Shown piece by piece: positions 9,303 to 18,107 of a DNA stretch of 64,000 bases. The translations under genes and the position numbers were made by a program. Source of the stretch: Streptomyces sannanensis (lineage in GTDB: Bacteria > Actinomycetota > Actinomycetes > Streptomycetales > Streptomycetaceae). Positions within the stretch are counted from its first letter, which is position 1, and each line of letters begins with the position of its first letter. The DNA lies in contig NZ_BAAAYL010000001.1 of NCBI RefSeq assembly GCF_039536205.1, positions 7,316,001 through 7,380,000 of the forward strand, written 5' to 3'. A model generated the notes under the pieces. The model saw only the letters and a list, made by a program, of their open reading frames with translations. It made no database searches and was not told where the DNA came from.

Positions 9303-10549
9303 GCGTCCCGCACAGCCGGCGTCCGGCCGTCACCGGCATCGGTGTCGTAGCCCCCAACGGGTTGAGCACGGATGCCTTCTGGAAGTCCACGAAGGAGGGC
9401 ATCAGCGTTCTCGACCGGGTCACTCGTGACGGGTGTACGCGTCTGCCGCTCCGCATCGCCGGCGAGGTCCGCGGATTCGACCCCGCCTCGGTGATCGAGG
9501 AGCGCTACCTGGTCCAGACCGACCGGTTCACCCATTTCGCGATGGTCGCGACCGAGCTCGCCCTGGAGGACGCCCGGCTCAGCCGTGCCGAGAACAGTGA
9601 CTCGCCGTTCTCGGTGGGAGTGGTCACCGCCGCCGGATCCGGCGGCGGTGAGTTCGGCCAGCGTGAGCTGCAAAGGCTGTGGGGACAAGGATCCCGCTAC
9701 GTCGGCCCGTATCAGTCCATCGCCTGGTTCTACGCGGCGAGCACCGGCCAGATATCGATACGCGGCGGCTTCAAGGGCCCGTGCGGAGTCGTGGCAAGTG
9801 ACGAAGCGGGCGGCCTGGACGCGGTCGCGCACGCGGCCGGAGCCATCCGGCGCGGCACCGACACGATCGTGGTGGGTGCGGCCGAGGCACCGCTGGCGCC
9901 GTACTCGGCCGTCTGCCAGCTCGGCTACGAGGAGCTCAGCACCTGTGACGATCCGGCCCGGGCCTACCGCCCCTACACCACCGGCGCCTGCGGATTCGTA
10001 CCCGCCGAAGGCGGCGCCATGCTCGTGGTCGAGGAGGAGACGGCGGCTCGCCGTCGGGACGCCAAGATCCGCGCCAGGTTGGCCGGGCACGCCGCGACCT
10101 TCACCGGGGCCTCCCAGTGGGAGCAGTCCCGGGAAGGACTGGCCCATGCGATCCGCGGAGCGCTGCGGGACGCCCGCTGTGCTCCGGAGGAGATCGACGT
10201 GGTGTTCGCGGATGCGCTCGGCGTACCGGAGGCCGACCGTGCCGAAGCGCTGGCGATCGCCGACGCCCTGGGCAAGCACGGCCTGCGCGTGCCGGTCACG
10301 GCGCCCAAGACCGGCACGGGGCGGGCGTACTGCGGAGCGCCGGTGCTGGACACCGCGGCGGCGGTGCTCGCCATGGAAAACGGCCTCGTACCGCCCACGC
10401 CCAATGTGTTCGACGTGTGCCATGACCTCGATCTGGTCACCGGTAGCGCCCGCCCCGCCGAGCTGCGTACGGCACTGGTACTCAGCCGGGGGCTCATGGG
10501 CTCCAATGCGGCGCTCGTGCTACGGCACGGCAGCGACGCTCATTCGTGA
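9299..10549 (+). CDS. Ketosynthase beta / chain-length factor
   Basis: The 416-residue KS-beta (WhiE ORFIV-like) pairs with KS-alpha and sets chain length. The position of the catalytic Cys is occupied by Glu169 within [13 protein letters not shown], whereas most KS-beta proteins have Gln there. The ATG at 9299 overlaps the KS-alpha stop, so the upstream open sequence is not used. The closest relatives expected are spore-pigment chain-length factors that lead to C24 products; that is inference from gene order. Confidence 0.95.
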   Translation: MSVPHSRRPAVTGIGVVAPNGLSTDAFWKSTKEGISVLDRVTRDGCTRLPLRIAGEVRGFDPASVIEERYLVQTDRFTHFAMVATELALEDARLSRAENSDSPFSVGVVTAAGSGGGEFGQRELQRLWGQGSRYVGPYQSIAWFYAASTGQISIRGGFKGPCGVVASDEAGGLDAVAHAAGAIRRGTDTIVVGAAEAPLAPYSAVCQLGYEELSTCDDPARAYRPYTTGACGFVPAEGGAMLVVEEETAARRRDAKIRARLAGHAATFTGASQWEQSREGLAHAIRGALRDARCAPEEIDVVFADALGVPEADRAEALAIADALGKHGLRVPVTAPKTGTGRAYCGAPVLDTAAAVLAMENGLVPPTPNVFDVCHDLDLVTGSARPAELRTALVLSRGLMGSNAALVLRHGSDAHS

Positions 10550-10566
10550 GAAAGGAGAACTCCTTC

Positions 10567-11295
<729 letters not shown>

Positions 11296-11296
<1 letters not shown>

Positions 11297-11628
11297 TGCA
11301 TCAGGCCCTGATCGTCGCCCGGATGGCCCCGGAATCGGCCCCGCACATCGCCGAGATCTTCGCGGCCTCCGACAGCGGCGAACTGCCGCACCTCGTCGGG
11401 GTCACCCGCCGCAGTCTCTTCCAGTTCGGTGATGTGTACCTGCACCTGGTCGAGGCCGACCGGCCGCCCGGGCCGGCGATCGCGAAGGTGGTGGACCATC
11501 CGGCGTTCCGGGACGTCAGCGAACGGCTTTCCGCCCACGTGAGCGCGTACGATCCGCTGACCTGGCGGAGCCCGAAGGACGCCATGGCCCACGAGTTCTA
11601 CCGCTGGGAGCGAGAGGTCACGGCCTGA
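11296..11628 (+). CDS. TcmI-family polyketide cyclase (WhiE ORFVII-like)
   Basis: The 110-residue protein belongs to the small ferredoxin-like TcmI cyclase family, which closes the last ring(s) of aromatic polyketides. The typical opening QALIVARMAPESAPHIAEIF and the end PKDAMAHEFYRWE are visible. It is the last gene of the synthase operon. A strong convergent hairpin follows at 11650-11692. Confidence 0.92.
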
Positions 11629-11649
11629 CAGGCGCAGACCGTGAACACG

Positions 11650-11692
11650 CCGATCGCCGGCTCCGCAGACAGGACGCGGAGCCGGCGATCGG
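11650..11692. terminator. Bidirectional terminator between cyclase and methyltransferase
   Basis: A perfect 17-bp inverted repeat (CCGATCGCCGGCTCCGC with its complement at 11676-11692) surrounds a 9-base loop. It lies between two convergent genes and has no T-run, as is usual in Streptomyces. Confidence 0.85.
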
Positions 11693-11711
11693 TGTGTGAG
11701 TACCCGGTCGC

Positions 11712-12734
11712 TCAGCCGGGGACGGAGCATTCGAACGCGTGGAGGTACGCGTTGACAGGGCGGATCTCGCCGACGCGCAGACCGGCTTCGGTGATCCGCT
11801 CCACCAGGCTCTGCTTGGTGTGCTTCGCTCCGCCCACGTTGAGCAGGAGCATCAGGTCCATCGCGGTGGTGAACTTCATCGAGGGAGTGTCGTCGACGAG
11901 GTTCTCGATGACCACGACCCTGGCTCCGGGGCGGGCCACGGCGAGGACATTGCGCAGGGTCCTCCGGGTGCTGTCGTCGTCCCATTCCAGGATGTTCTTG
12001 ATGATGTACAGATCGGCCTCGACCGGGATGTCCTCGCGGCAGTCCCCGGGGACGATACGCACCCGGTCCGCGAGCGCGCCGCCGGGCCGCAGAGAGGGGT
12101 CCGCCTTCTCCACCACGCGTGGCAGATCGAGCAGGGTCCCGCGTAGGGCCGGGTGCTTCTCCAACAGGCTCGCCAGCACATGCCCCTGGCCGCCTCCGAT
12201 GTCCGCGACCGACGACACCCCGGTGAGGTCGAGGAGCTCCGCGAGTTCCTCCGCCGACTGCTTGCTGGAGGTGGTCATGGCCCGGTTGAACACATGGGCC
12301 GAATCGTGTGCGTCCTCGTGCAGGTAGTCGAAGAACCCCTTGCCGTAGATCTCCTGGAAGACGCTTCTGCCGGAACGCACCGCCTCGTCGAGCCGCGGCC
12401 AGGCATCCCAGGTCCAGGGCTCCGTGCACCACAGGGAGATGTACCGCAGGCTGTGCGGATCGTCGTCGCGGAGCAGCCGGGACATGCTGGTGTGGACGAA
12501 CTTCCCGTCCTCGGTCTCGGCGAAGATCCCATAGCAGGACAGGGCACGCAGCAGCCGCCGCAGGGCACGCGGTTCCGTCTTCACCGCGGCCGCCAGGTCC
12601 TCCGGTGTCGCGGGCGCGTCCCCCAGTGCGTCGGCGACGCCCAGCCGGGCCGCCGCCCGTACGGCCGCGGCGCACGCCGCCCCGAACACGAGCTCCCTCA
12701 GCTGCATGGAGGGGGCGGGACTTACGGTAGTCAT
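11712..12734 (-). CDS. SAM-dependent O-methyltransferase
   Basis: The 340-residue protein has an N-terminal dimerisation/winged-helix half (ATPEDLAAAVKTEPRALRRL) and a C-terminal class I methyltransferase fold with SAM motif VADIGGGQGHVL and a later FTTAMDLMLLLNVGGAKHT. It resembles polyketide O-methyltransferases of the DnrK/TcmO type. It is absent from the basic eight-gene whiE set, so here it probably decorates the pigment. That link rests on position only. It runs convergent to the synthase operon. Confidence 0.9.
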   Translation of the reverse strand: MTTVSPAPSMQLRELVFGAACAAAVRAAARLGVADALGDAPATPEDLAAAVKTEPRALRRLLRALSCYGIFAETEDGKFVHTSMSRLLRDDDPHSLRYISLWCTEPWTWDAWPRLDEAVRSGRSVFQEIYGKGFFDYLHEDAHDSAHVFNRAMTTSSKQSAEELAELLDLTGVSSVADIGGGQGHVLASLLEKHPALRGTLLDLPRVVEKADPSLRPGGALADRVRIVPGDCREDIPVEADLYIIKNILEWDDDSTRRTLRNVLAVARPGARVVVIENLVDDTPSMKFTTAMDLMLLLNVGGAKHTKQSLVERITEAGLRVGEIRPVNAYLHAFECSVPG

Positions 12735-12768
12735 TTACGGCCTCGATTCTCTTGAGTGCAGATGCCGG

Positions 12769-13830
12769 TCAGCACAGTCCGGCCGGCTCGGAACGCGTGC
12801 ACACATTGCCGTTGAACTTGTTGTTGTGCGTTCCGGTTTCCCTGACGGCCAGGTCTGCTGTCGTGTTTCCCGTCAGCACGTTGTCGCGAATGACATTGCG
12901 CTCGTTGACGGCGCCCACGAAGCTCTTGAACAGCACGACCCCGCCGGAGAAGGGGGTGGATCCCACGTTGCTCTGGATCACATTCGACTCCACGAGCGTG
13001 TCCGTCGTGCCGGTGAGGACGATTCCGGCCCCCTGCATGTCCGGGAGCCGTGGGGTGGCCGCGCAGTACTTGTTGTTCTTGCTGACGGTGTTGCCGCGGA
13101 TAATCATCGATCCGGCCCGCGGCAGGGATTCGTCTCCCACGACGAACACCCCCGCGCAGTTGGCGCTGAAGATGTTGTCCTTCACGGTGAGGTTTCTGAC
13201 GCGCCTGATCGTGGCGCCGATGCGGTTGCCCAGGAGCTGGTTGTCCCTGATCTCCGTCCCCAGGGTGTCCGTGGCGCCGGCTTCCGTGTCGACCGTGTTG
13301 GAGACGAAGAGGCCCGACTCGGCGTTGTCCCGGGCGATGTTGCCCCGGAAAACGCTGCGGGTGGACCTCTCCTCGGCGATGCCCCACTGACCGTTCTTCT
13401 CGGCGGTCACCTCCCTGACGGTCAGCTCGTCGGTCCGCGTTGCCCAGACGCCGTTCTTCGTGAAGCCGGTCAGTTTCAGCCCCCGGACGGTCACACGCTC
13501 GACGGGGTGCGCGTCCGTTCCCGTGACACAGATTCCGTTGCCCTTCTGTGCGCAGGCATTCACGGCGGGCACGGCCGCCGGCCTGATCACGGTCTGCTCG
13601 CCCGCGCCGCGCAGGGTAAGGTTCGACTTGGTGATCAGCACGCTCTCACGGTAGGTCCCGGGCGAGACGACAATGGTGTCTCCCGGCTGAGCGGCTTCCA
13701 CCGCTTTCTGGATCGATTGCCCCGGATGCACTACGTGACGCGTCCCGGCGGCGGCCGGCGGGGCGCAAGCCAGCCCCGATGCCACGACGGCTGCGATGCA
13801 TCCGAGGTACTTGATCTGTTGTGTCGTCAT
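12769..13830 (-). CDS. Secreted right-handed beta-helix protein
   Basis: The 353-residue product starts with a signal peptide (IKYLGCIAAVVASGLACAPP, cleaved after AAAG or similar). It continues with HPGQSIQKAVEAAQPGDTI, the hallmark opening of periplasmic or secreted NosD/pectate-lyase-type parallel beta-helices. Repeated N-x-I/V-x-x-N rungs (DNQLLGNRIGATI, RGNTVSKNNKY) follow. Function is unknown; the fold suggests polysaccharide binding or a structural surface role. It sits between the pigment methyltransferase and cvnD, reading away from cvnD. Confidence 0.88.
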   Translation of the reverse strand: MTTQQIKYLGCIAAVVASGLACAPPAAAGTRHVVHPGQSIQKAVEAAQPGDTIVVSPGTYRESVLITKSNLTLRGAGEQTVIRPAAVPAVNACAQKGNGICVTGTDAHPVERVTVRGLKLTGFTKNGVWATRTDELTVREVTAEKNGQWGIAEERSTRSVFRGNIARDNAESGLFVSNTVDTEAGATDTLGTEIRDNQLLGNRIGATIRRVRNLTVKDNIFSANCAGVFVVGDESLPRAGSMIIRGNTVSKNNKYCAATPRLPDMQGAGIVLTGTTDTLVESNVIQSNVGSTPFSGGVVLFKSFVGAVNERNVIRDNVLTGNTTADLAVRETGTHNNKFNGNVCTRSEPAGLC

Positions 13831-14042
13831 GAGCCGAAGTTATGGGCGATCAACTCCGCTCGCCACATCTGCTGACCCGACGCCTGTTTATTACGCCATT
13901 CCGGTATCGAATTGTGTACCCGAATGGCCGTCAAATGGGCCTGGTGCGATCACAATGCTCAAAGTGCGCTCTCAGCCCTCGGTGTGGGGCCCGTTTTGCC
14001 ATGATGCAGGCTTCGTACTCATGCTCCTGAGAGAAGTGATCG

Positions 14043-14648
14043 ATGGCAACCGAGCACTCCGAGTTGGCCGAAGAACCCGGTATCGCCCTCGCTCTGAAGA
14101 TCCTTGTCGCGGGCGGGTTCGGCGTGGGCAAGACCACCCTGGTCGGATCGGTCAGCGAGATACGCCCCCTGCGCACCGAGGAGCGGCTCAGCGAGGCGGG
14201 CCGGACGGTGGACGACACCGTCGGCGTCGACCGGAAGACCACCACCACCGTGGCCATGGACTTCGGCCGTATCACCATTCGCTCCGGCCTGGCTCTCTAT
14301 CTGTTCGGCACCCCGGGCCAGGACCGCTTCTGGTTCCTGTGGGACGAGTTGTCCCAGGGCGCCCTCGGCGCGGTAGTCCTGGCCGACACCCGGCGCCTCG
14401 AAGACTGTTTCCCGGCGGTGGACTACTTCGAGCACCGCCGCATCCCGTTCGTCGTCGCGGTCAACTGTTTCCCGAGGGCCAGGACTTACGGAGCCCATGA
14501 GGTCTCCCGAGCCCTGGACCTGGACCATGGCACACCGGTGGTGTTGTGCGACGCCCGTGACCGTGACTCGGGCAAGGAGGTGCTCATCCGGCTCGTCGAG
14601 TACGCCGGACGGCTCCATGCGGCCCGGCTTCTGGACTCGGTCGGGTGA
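14043..14648 (+). CDS. cvnD: Conservon GTPase CvnD
   Basis: The 201-residue small GTPase has P loop GGFGVGKTTLVGS, a switch region with TVGVDRKTTTTVAMDFG, the G3-type motif LFGTPGQDRFWFLWDEL and the G4-like VVAVNCF. It belongs to the MglA-like CvnD family that completes a conservon and is controlled by the CvnA/B/C proteins. It normally follows cvnC with overlapping codons. Here it lies 9.4 kb away from the cvnC stop with the pigment cluster in between, and is preceded by 212 non-coding bases. Confidence 0.92.
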   Translation: MATEHSELAEEPGIALALKILVAGGFGVGKTTLVGSVSEIRPLRTEERLSEAGRTVDDTVGVDRKTTTTVAMDFGRITIRSGLALYLFGTPGQDRFWFLWDELSQGALGAVVLADTRRLEDCFPAVDYFEHRRIPFVVAVNCFPRARTYGAHEVSRALDLDHGTPVVLCDARDRDSGKEVLIRLVEYAGRLHAARLLDSVG

Positions 14649-14729
14649 CCGGAGCTCGCCCGGGCATGGCTGCGCTCTCCGGGGGCGCGATGTCCGCCGG
14701 CCGCAGCGCGGCGGGCCGCACCCCCGGTC

Positions 14730-15173
14730 TCAGGCGTGCGGCAGTTGTGCCCAGACGACGCGGCCCGCACCGCCGGCGGCCATCTGGGAGCCCCAGGACG
14801 TGCTGACGGCGGCGACCAGCAGCAGCCCGCGGCCGTTCTCGTCCTCCGGCGTCTCGCACACCTTGGGGCCGCCGGGTTCAAAACCCTCGTCCTGTACCGC
14901 TATACGGATGCCGGTATCGCTGTGCCGCAGTTCGCAGACGATCCGCGCGCTGGCCGTGTGCATGACCGCATTGGTGAACAGTTCCGAGACCACCAGCGCC
15001 GCGGTGCCGCGGGTCTCGTCGCCCACGGCCCAGCTGTCGAGCCGGCCGCACGTCAGACGTCTGGCCCGGGAGACGGCGTCGGGGCGCGCCGGAAGTTCGA
15101 ATCGGTACCGGTCCGTGCCGGGTGGAGGCCGCAGGCCGGCCTGGTGGGACGTCATCGCGTTACTGAGGACCAC
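14730..15173 (-). CDS. ATP-binding anti-sigma-type regulator (HATPase_c)
   Basis: The 147-residue protein is a stand-alone GHKL ATPase domain of the RsbW/SpoIIAB type common in Streptomyces. It shows an N box (VVSELFTNAVMH), G1 (VQDEG) and G2 (NGRGLLLVAAV) motifs. Such proteins usually act as anti-sigma factors or partners of anti-anti-sigma proteins. The gene diverges from the XRE regulator, and together with the DUF397 protein this makes a WhiJ/AbaA-like trio linked in Streptomyces to control of development. The GTG start has an AGGA site nearby. Confidence 0.88.
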   Translation of the reverse strand: MVLSNAMTSHQAGLRPPPGTDRYRFELPARPDAVSRARRLTCGRLDSWAVGDETRGTAALVVSELFTNAVMHTASARIVCELRHSDTGIRIAVQDEGFEPGGPKVCETPEDENGRGLLLVAAVSTSWGSQMAAGGAGRVVWAQLPHA

Positions 15174-15406
15174 GACGCATTCCTAACGATGGGGGACATG
15201 CGCCGTAGGACGTGCCGCAGGCGTCCGCGCACAGGTGGGCCGCGGGCCGCAGCGGGCACCGCAGTCGTGTGAACTGGTTCACGAGCGACAACTATGGCCC
15301 CATTCGATTCACTTAGCAAGAGCCACTATGAAAAGTGCAGAGTGCAGTGTGTCAGTCTGTTTCCGCATGGCACACTGCCCGCAGTACACAGTCCCGGGAG
15401 GCAGAC

Positions 15407-16267
15407 GTGAGTGAACCGAGGTCAGCGCCGACCGTGGGCCAGGTCGTACTCGGCCGACGGCTGCAGGACCTGCGCGAGAAGGCGGGGCTGAAGCGCGACG
15501 AGGCCGCCAGGGTGCTCCATGTCGCCCCGGCCACGGTCCGCCGCATGGAGACCGCCGAGGTCGCGCTCAAAGTCCCCTATGTGCAGCTGCTGTTGCAGGC
15601 GTACGGGTCCACCGGCGAGGAGATCGAGGCCTTCATCACCCTCGTGGACGAGGCCAACAAGCCCGGCTGGTGGCAGCGTTTCCACGACATCCTGCCGGAC
15701 TGGTTCAGCATGTACGTCAGCCTGGAGGGCGCGGCCTCGCTCATCAGGACGTACGAACCGCACTTCGTGCCGGGACTGCTGCAGACCGAGGACTACGCCC
15801 TCGGCGTCATGCGGGCCGGAGCGCTGGGACGGACCCGGACCGCTGACATCGAACGGCACGTGGCCCTGCGCATGCAGCGCCAGGACCTGCTCACCCGGCC
15901 CGACGCCCCGCGCTTCTGGGCCGTGATGGACGAGACCGTGCTGCGCCGCCCGGTGGGCGGCGCAGCGGTCATGCGTGCGCAGATCGACCGGCTGCTGGCC
16001 GCCGCCGAACTGTCCAACGTCACCCTGCAGATCGCGGAGTTCGCGAGCGGCCACCACCCCGGTACGTACGGACCGTTCGTTCTCTTCCGGTTCGCCATGC
16101 CGGAACTCCCCGACATGGTCTACAGCGAGTACGTGACCGGCGCCGTCTACCTCGACGCGCACACCGAAGTGGCCACCCACCTCGAGGTCATGGACCGCAC
16201 GGCCGCCCAAGCGGCGACTGCACAACGCACGAAGGAAATCCTCCGGGATTTCCGCAAGGAGCTGTGA
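15407..16267 (+). CDS. XRE-family regulator with DUF5753 domain
   Basis: The 286-residue regulator has an N-terminal helix-turn-helix (VVLGRRLQDLREKAGLKRDE to ATVRRMETAEV) and a DUF5753 effector half containing the conserved FVPGLLQTEDYA. It is of the WhiJ/BldB-associated class that pairs with small DUF397 proteins. GTG 15407 is chosen because GGGAGG lies just upstream and homologues begin shortly before the helix-turn-helix. The stop directly abuts the DUF397 gene. Confidence 0.92.
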   Translation: MSEPRSAPTVGQVVLGRRLQDLREKAGLKRDEAARVLHVAPATVRRMETAEVALKVPYVQLLLQAYGSTGEEIEAFITLVDEANKPGWWQRFHDILPDWFSMYVSLEGAASLIRTYEPHFVPGLLQTEDYALGVMRAGALGRTRTADIERHVALRMQRQDLLTRPDAPRFWAVMDETVLRRPVGGAAVMRAQIDRLLAAAELSNVTLQIAEFASGHHPGTYGPFVLFRFAMPELPDMVYSEYVTGAVYLDAHTEVATHLEVMDRTAAQAATAQRTKEILRDFRKEL

Positions 16268-16504
16268 ATGGACCGTGTATACAACGGCATGCCGGCCGCC
16301 GAACTGCCTGCCGAGGGCTGGCACAAGCCATGGAGCGGCGGCAACGGCGGCAACTGCCTGGAGGCGATGAAGCTGGCCGACGGCCGGGTGGCCGTACGGC
16401 AGTCGAGCGATCCCGACGGCCCCGTCCTGATCTACACCACCGGCGAGATCACCGCGTTCATCCAGGGGGCGAAGGCAGGCCAGGCGGACTTCCTGCTGTC
16501 CTGA
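16268..16504 (+). CDS. DUF397 protein
   Basis: The 78-residue protein is a DUF397 member, recognisable from WSGGNGGNCLEAMKL, the following VRQSSDPDGPVL and the end FIQGAKAGQADF. DUF397 proteins are the small partners of the XRE/DUF5753 regulators and probably antagonise them. The ATG follows the regulator's stop immediately, so the two are co-translated. Confidence 0.92.
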   Translation: MDRVYNGMPAAELPAEGWHKPWSGGNGGNCLEAMKLADGRVAVRQSSDPDGPVLIYTTGEITAFIQGAKAGQADFLLS

Positions 16505-16530
16505 GCCGTTCTCGCCCCACGCGGAGACGA

Positions 16531-16570
16531 CGCGGACGCCCCCCCAGCAGCGCGCTGGGGGGCGTCCGCG
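16531..16570 (+). terminator. Terminator after the DUF397 gene
   Basis: A long GC stem pairs CGCGGACGCCCCCCCAGC with GCTGGGGGGCGTCCGCG around a short loop, with a single-base bulge in the C-run. It lies 27 bases after the DUF397 stop. Confidence 0.8.
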
Positions 16571-16601
16571 TTGCCTGGCCGGGCGGGCGATGATCCGCCC
16601 C

Positions 16602-16772
16602 TCAGAGGCCGCCGACCTTGACCGGGAACTTTTCGATCGTGGCGATCGTGGTGTCGGGGTCGTCCGCCTGCACGAGATCGACCGGCTCCACCAGTCGGTA
16701 CAGGTCGCCTCTCGGCAGATACCGGGCGAGCGTGGCGATCAGCCTTGTCGAGTCCCTCGTCTGCAAAGTCAC
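16602..16772 (-). CDS. Possible 56-residue protein or gene end
   Basis: A GTG-initiated reading frame of 56 codons gives a protein-like sequence with TRLIATLARYLPRGDLYRLV and TTIATIEKFPVKVGGL before the stop. Composition looks coding, with third-position GC bias, but no clear ribosome-binding site precedes the GTG. It may be the surviving C-terminus of a longer gene, which would match the decay seen next to it. Family not recognised. Confidence 0.3.
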   Translation of the reverse strand: MTLQTRDSTRLIATLARYLPRGDLYRLVEPVDLVQADDPDTTIATIEKFPVKVGGL

Positions 16773-16897
16773 GGACGGCCCGTGTCACCCCCGCGGGCGA
16801 AAGTGCGGGGTCACCCCCTGGGCCGGCATGTGCCCGTGACCGATCCACAGCCGCAGCCCTGTTCCTTGCTCCGTGCCGGCCGGCGTCGGTGCAGTGC

Positions 16898-17556
16898 TCA
16901 GCCCGCACGGGACGCGAGCACCGTATCCATGGTGTCAGCCTCCCGCGCGTCCTTGTCCGGGCGGTGCCGCACCACGCGGGCGAAGCGCAGTGTCACACCG
17001 GGCCGGATAGCGCGGGGAGCGCTGGAGGCCGTTATAAGCGATCTCGACGACGAGCTCCGGGCGTACCCGCACCACCCGGGGCAGCGAGCCGTCCAGCATG
17101 ACCGCACGGCGTAGCTCGTCGGCCGGGACACCCGAGGCCGCGGCGACGCCCTCGAGCGCGATGGCGTCCAGCGCGCCCTGGCGCACCTCCCCGGACAGCA
17201 GCCGCAGCAGGAACTCCTGCTCCCCGGCCGTCGCGGCGCCCGACAGCGCCCGCACCCGTCTTCTGCGCTCGGCCTGCGCCCCGGCGCCGCCGACCCCCGC
17301 GAGAGCGCTCAGCGCGGCGTCCACGTCGGTGACCGTCAGTGCCGGCCTGCCGGCCGGCGCAACGGGCTCGCCCAGCACACTCCAGCCGACGCCCAGCCGC
17401 CCCTGCGGCAGCCGGCCGGCCAGATAGGAGATTGACCAGGGCGATGTCCTCACCCGGCGCGGACTCGAACAGCCCGGCCGGCAGGGAGATCTTGCGCGAG
17501 CGCGCCGACGCGGCGGCGACCTGCCGCGACACGCGTGCGATCTCGGCCAGCAGCAT
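16898..17556 (-). pseudogene. ATP-dependent DNA ligase, interior-deleted and frameshifted
   Basis: The N-terminus of an actinobacterial ATP-dependent DNA ligase is clear: LLAEIARVSRQVAAASARSR, then after a frameshift YLAGRLPQGRLGVGWSVL and GEVRQGALDAIALEGVAAA, ending MLDGSLPRVV. It continues directly into the family's C-terminal VRPELVVEIAYNGLQRSPRYP and, after a second shift, TLRFARVVRHRPDK. The roughly 300 codons between, including the catalytic lysine motif (KxDG) and most of the OB domain, are gone. The product cannot be an active ligase. An intact full-length ligase is about 510 residues. Confidence 0.85.
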
Positions 17557-17629
17557 GTCGCCATGGTGCCCCCGATCCGCCTCGTCGCCCAGCGGGCGCG
17601 GTGGGCGCGAGGTGTCTTAGCGTCGAGGC

Positions 17630-17896
17630 ATGAGCACTTCGGCGCAGCGTTTCGAGATTCTGCTCGTGCCTCGGCATGTGAAGGACCGCGGCGAGCTACC
17701 GTCCCCGGAGGCCGCGATCCGCTCCGGCATCGTCACTGCCACAGGACAGACCGGCAACTCCGGGTATCCACGCTTCGTGGGTGATGGCTTCGAGGCCGAT
17801 ATCGATCCGGTCACCCGCACGGTCGAGGCCGTTCTCCTCGACGGTTCGGAGCTCGACTACGGCTTGGTCGCCATCGTTTCCGAACGCCGGGTCTGA
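17630..17896 (+). CDS. Small conserved-looking hypothetical protein
   Basis: The 88-residue product has good codon bias and a plausible fold (RFEILLVPRHVKDRGELPSP, later TRTVEAVLLDGSELDYGLV). I do not recognise a family. It begins with ATG 46 bases after the start region of the broken ligase and reads away from it. No partner gene is evident. Confidence 0.55.
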   Translation: MSTSAQRFEILLVPRHVKDRGELPSPEAAIRSGIVTATGQTGNSGYPRFVGDGFEADIDPVTRTVEAVLLDGSELDYGLVAIVSERRV

Positions 17897-18107
17897 GCGG
17901 TGGCGTCGGCTTTGCACGGCGGCAAGCCGGGCGGAAAGATGAAATTCATTCGTGGCGGCGCTGCGAGGCGCTGCAGCGAGCGCCCCGGACACGCCCCGAC
18001 GCAAGTGGCGGTCGGCCTGCCACAGGATGGCGAGCCCCCCGGCCCGGTGGGCACTCCCGGTGTTTCCCCCTTTCCGTAGAGCTTGTTCCCGACGCCGGTG
18101 CCCGGCG

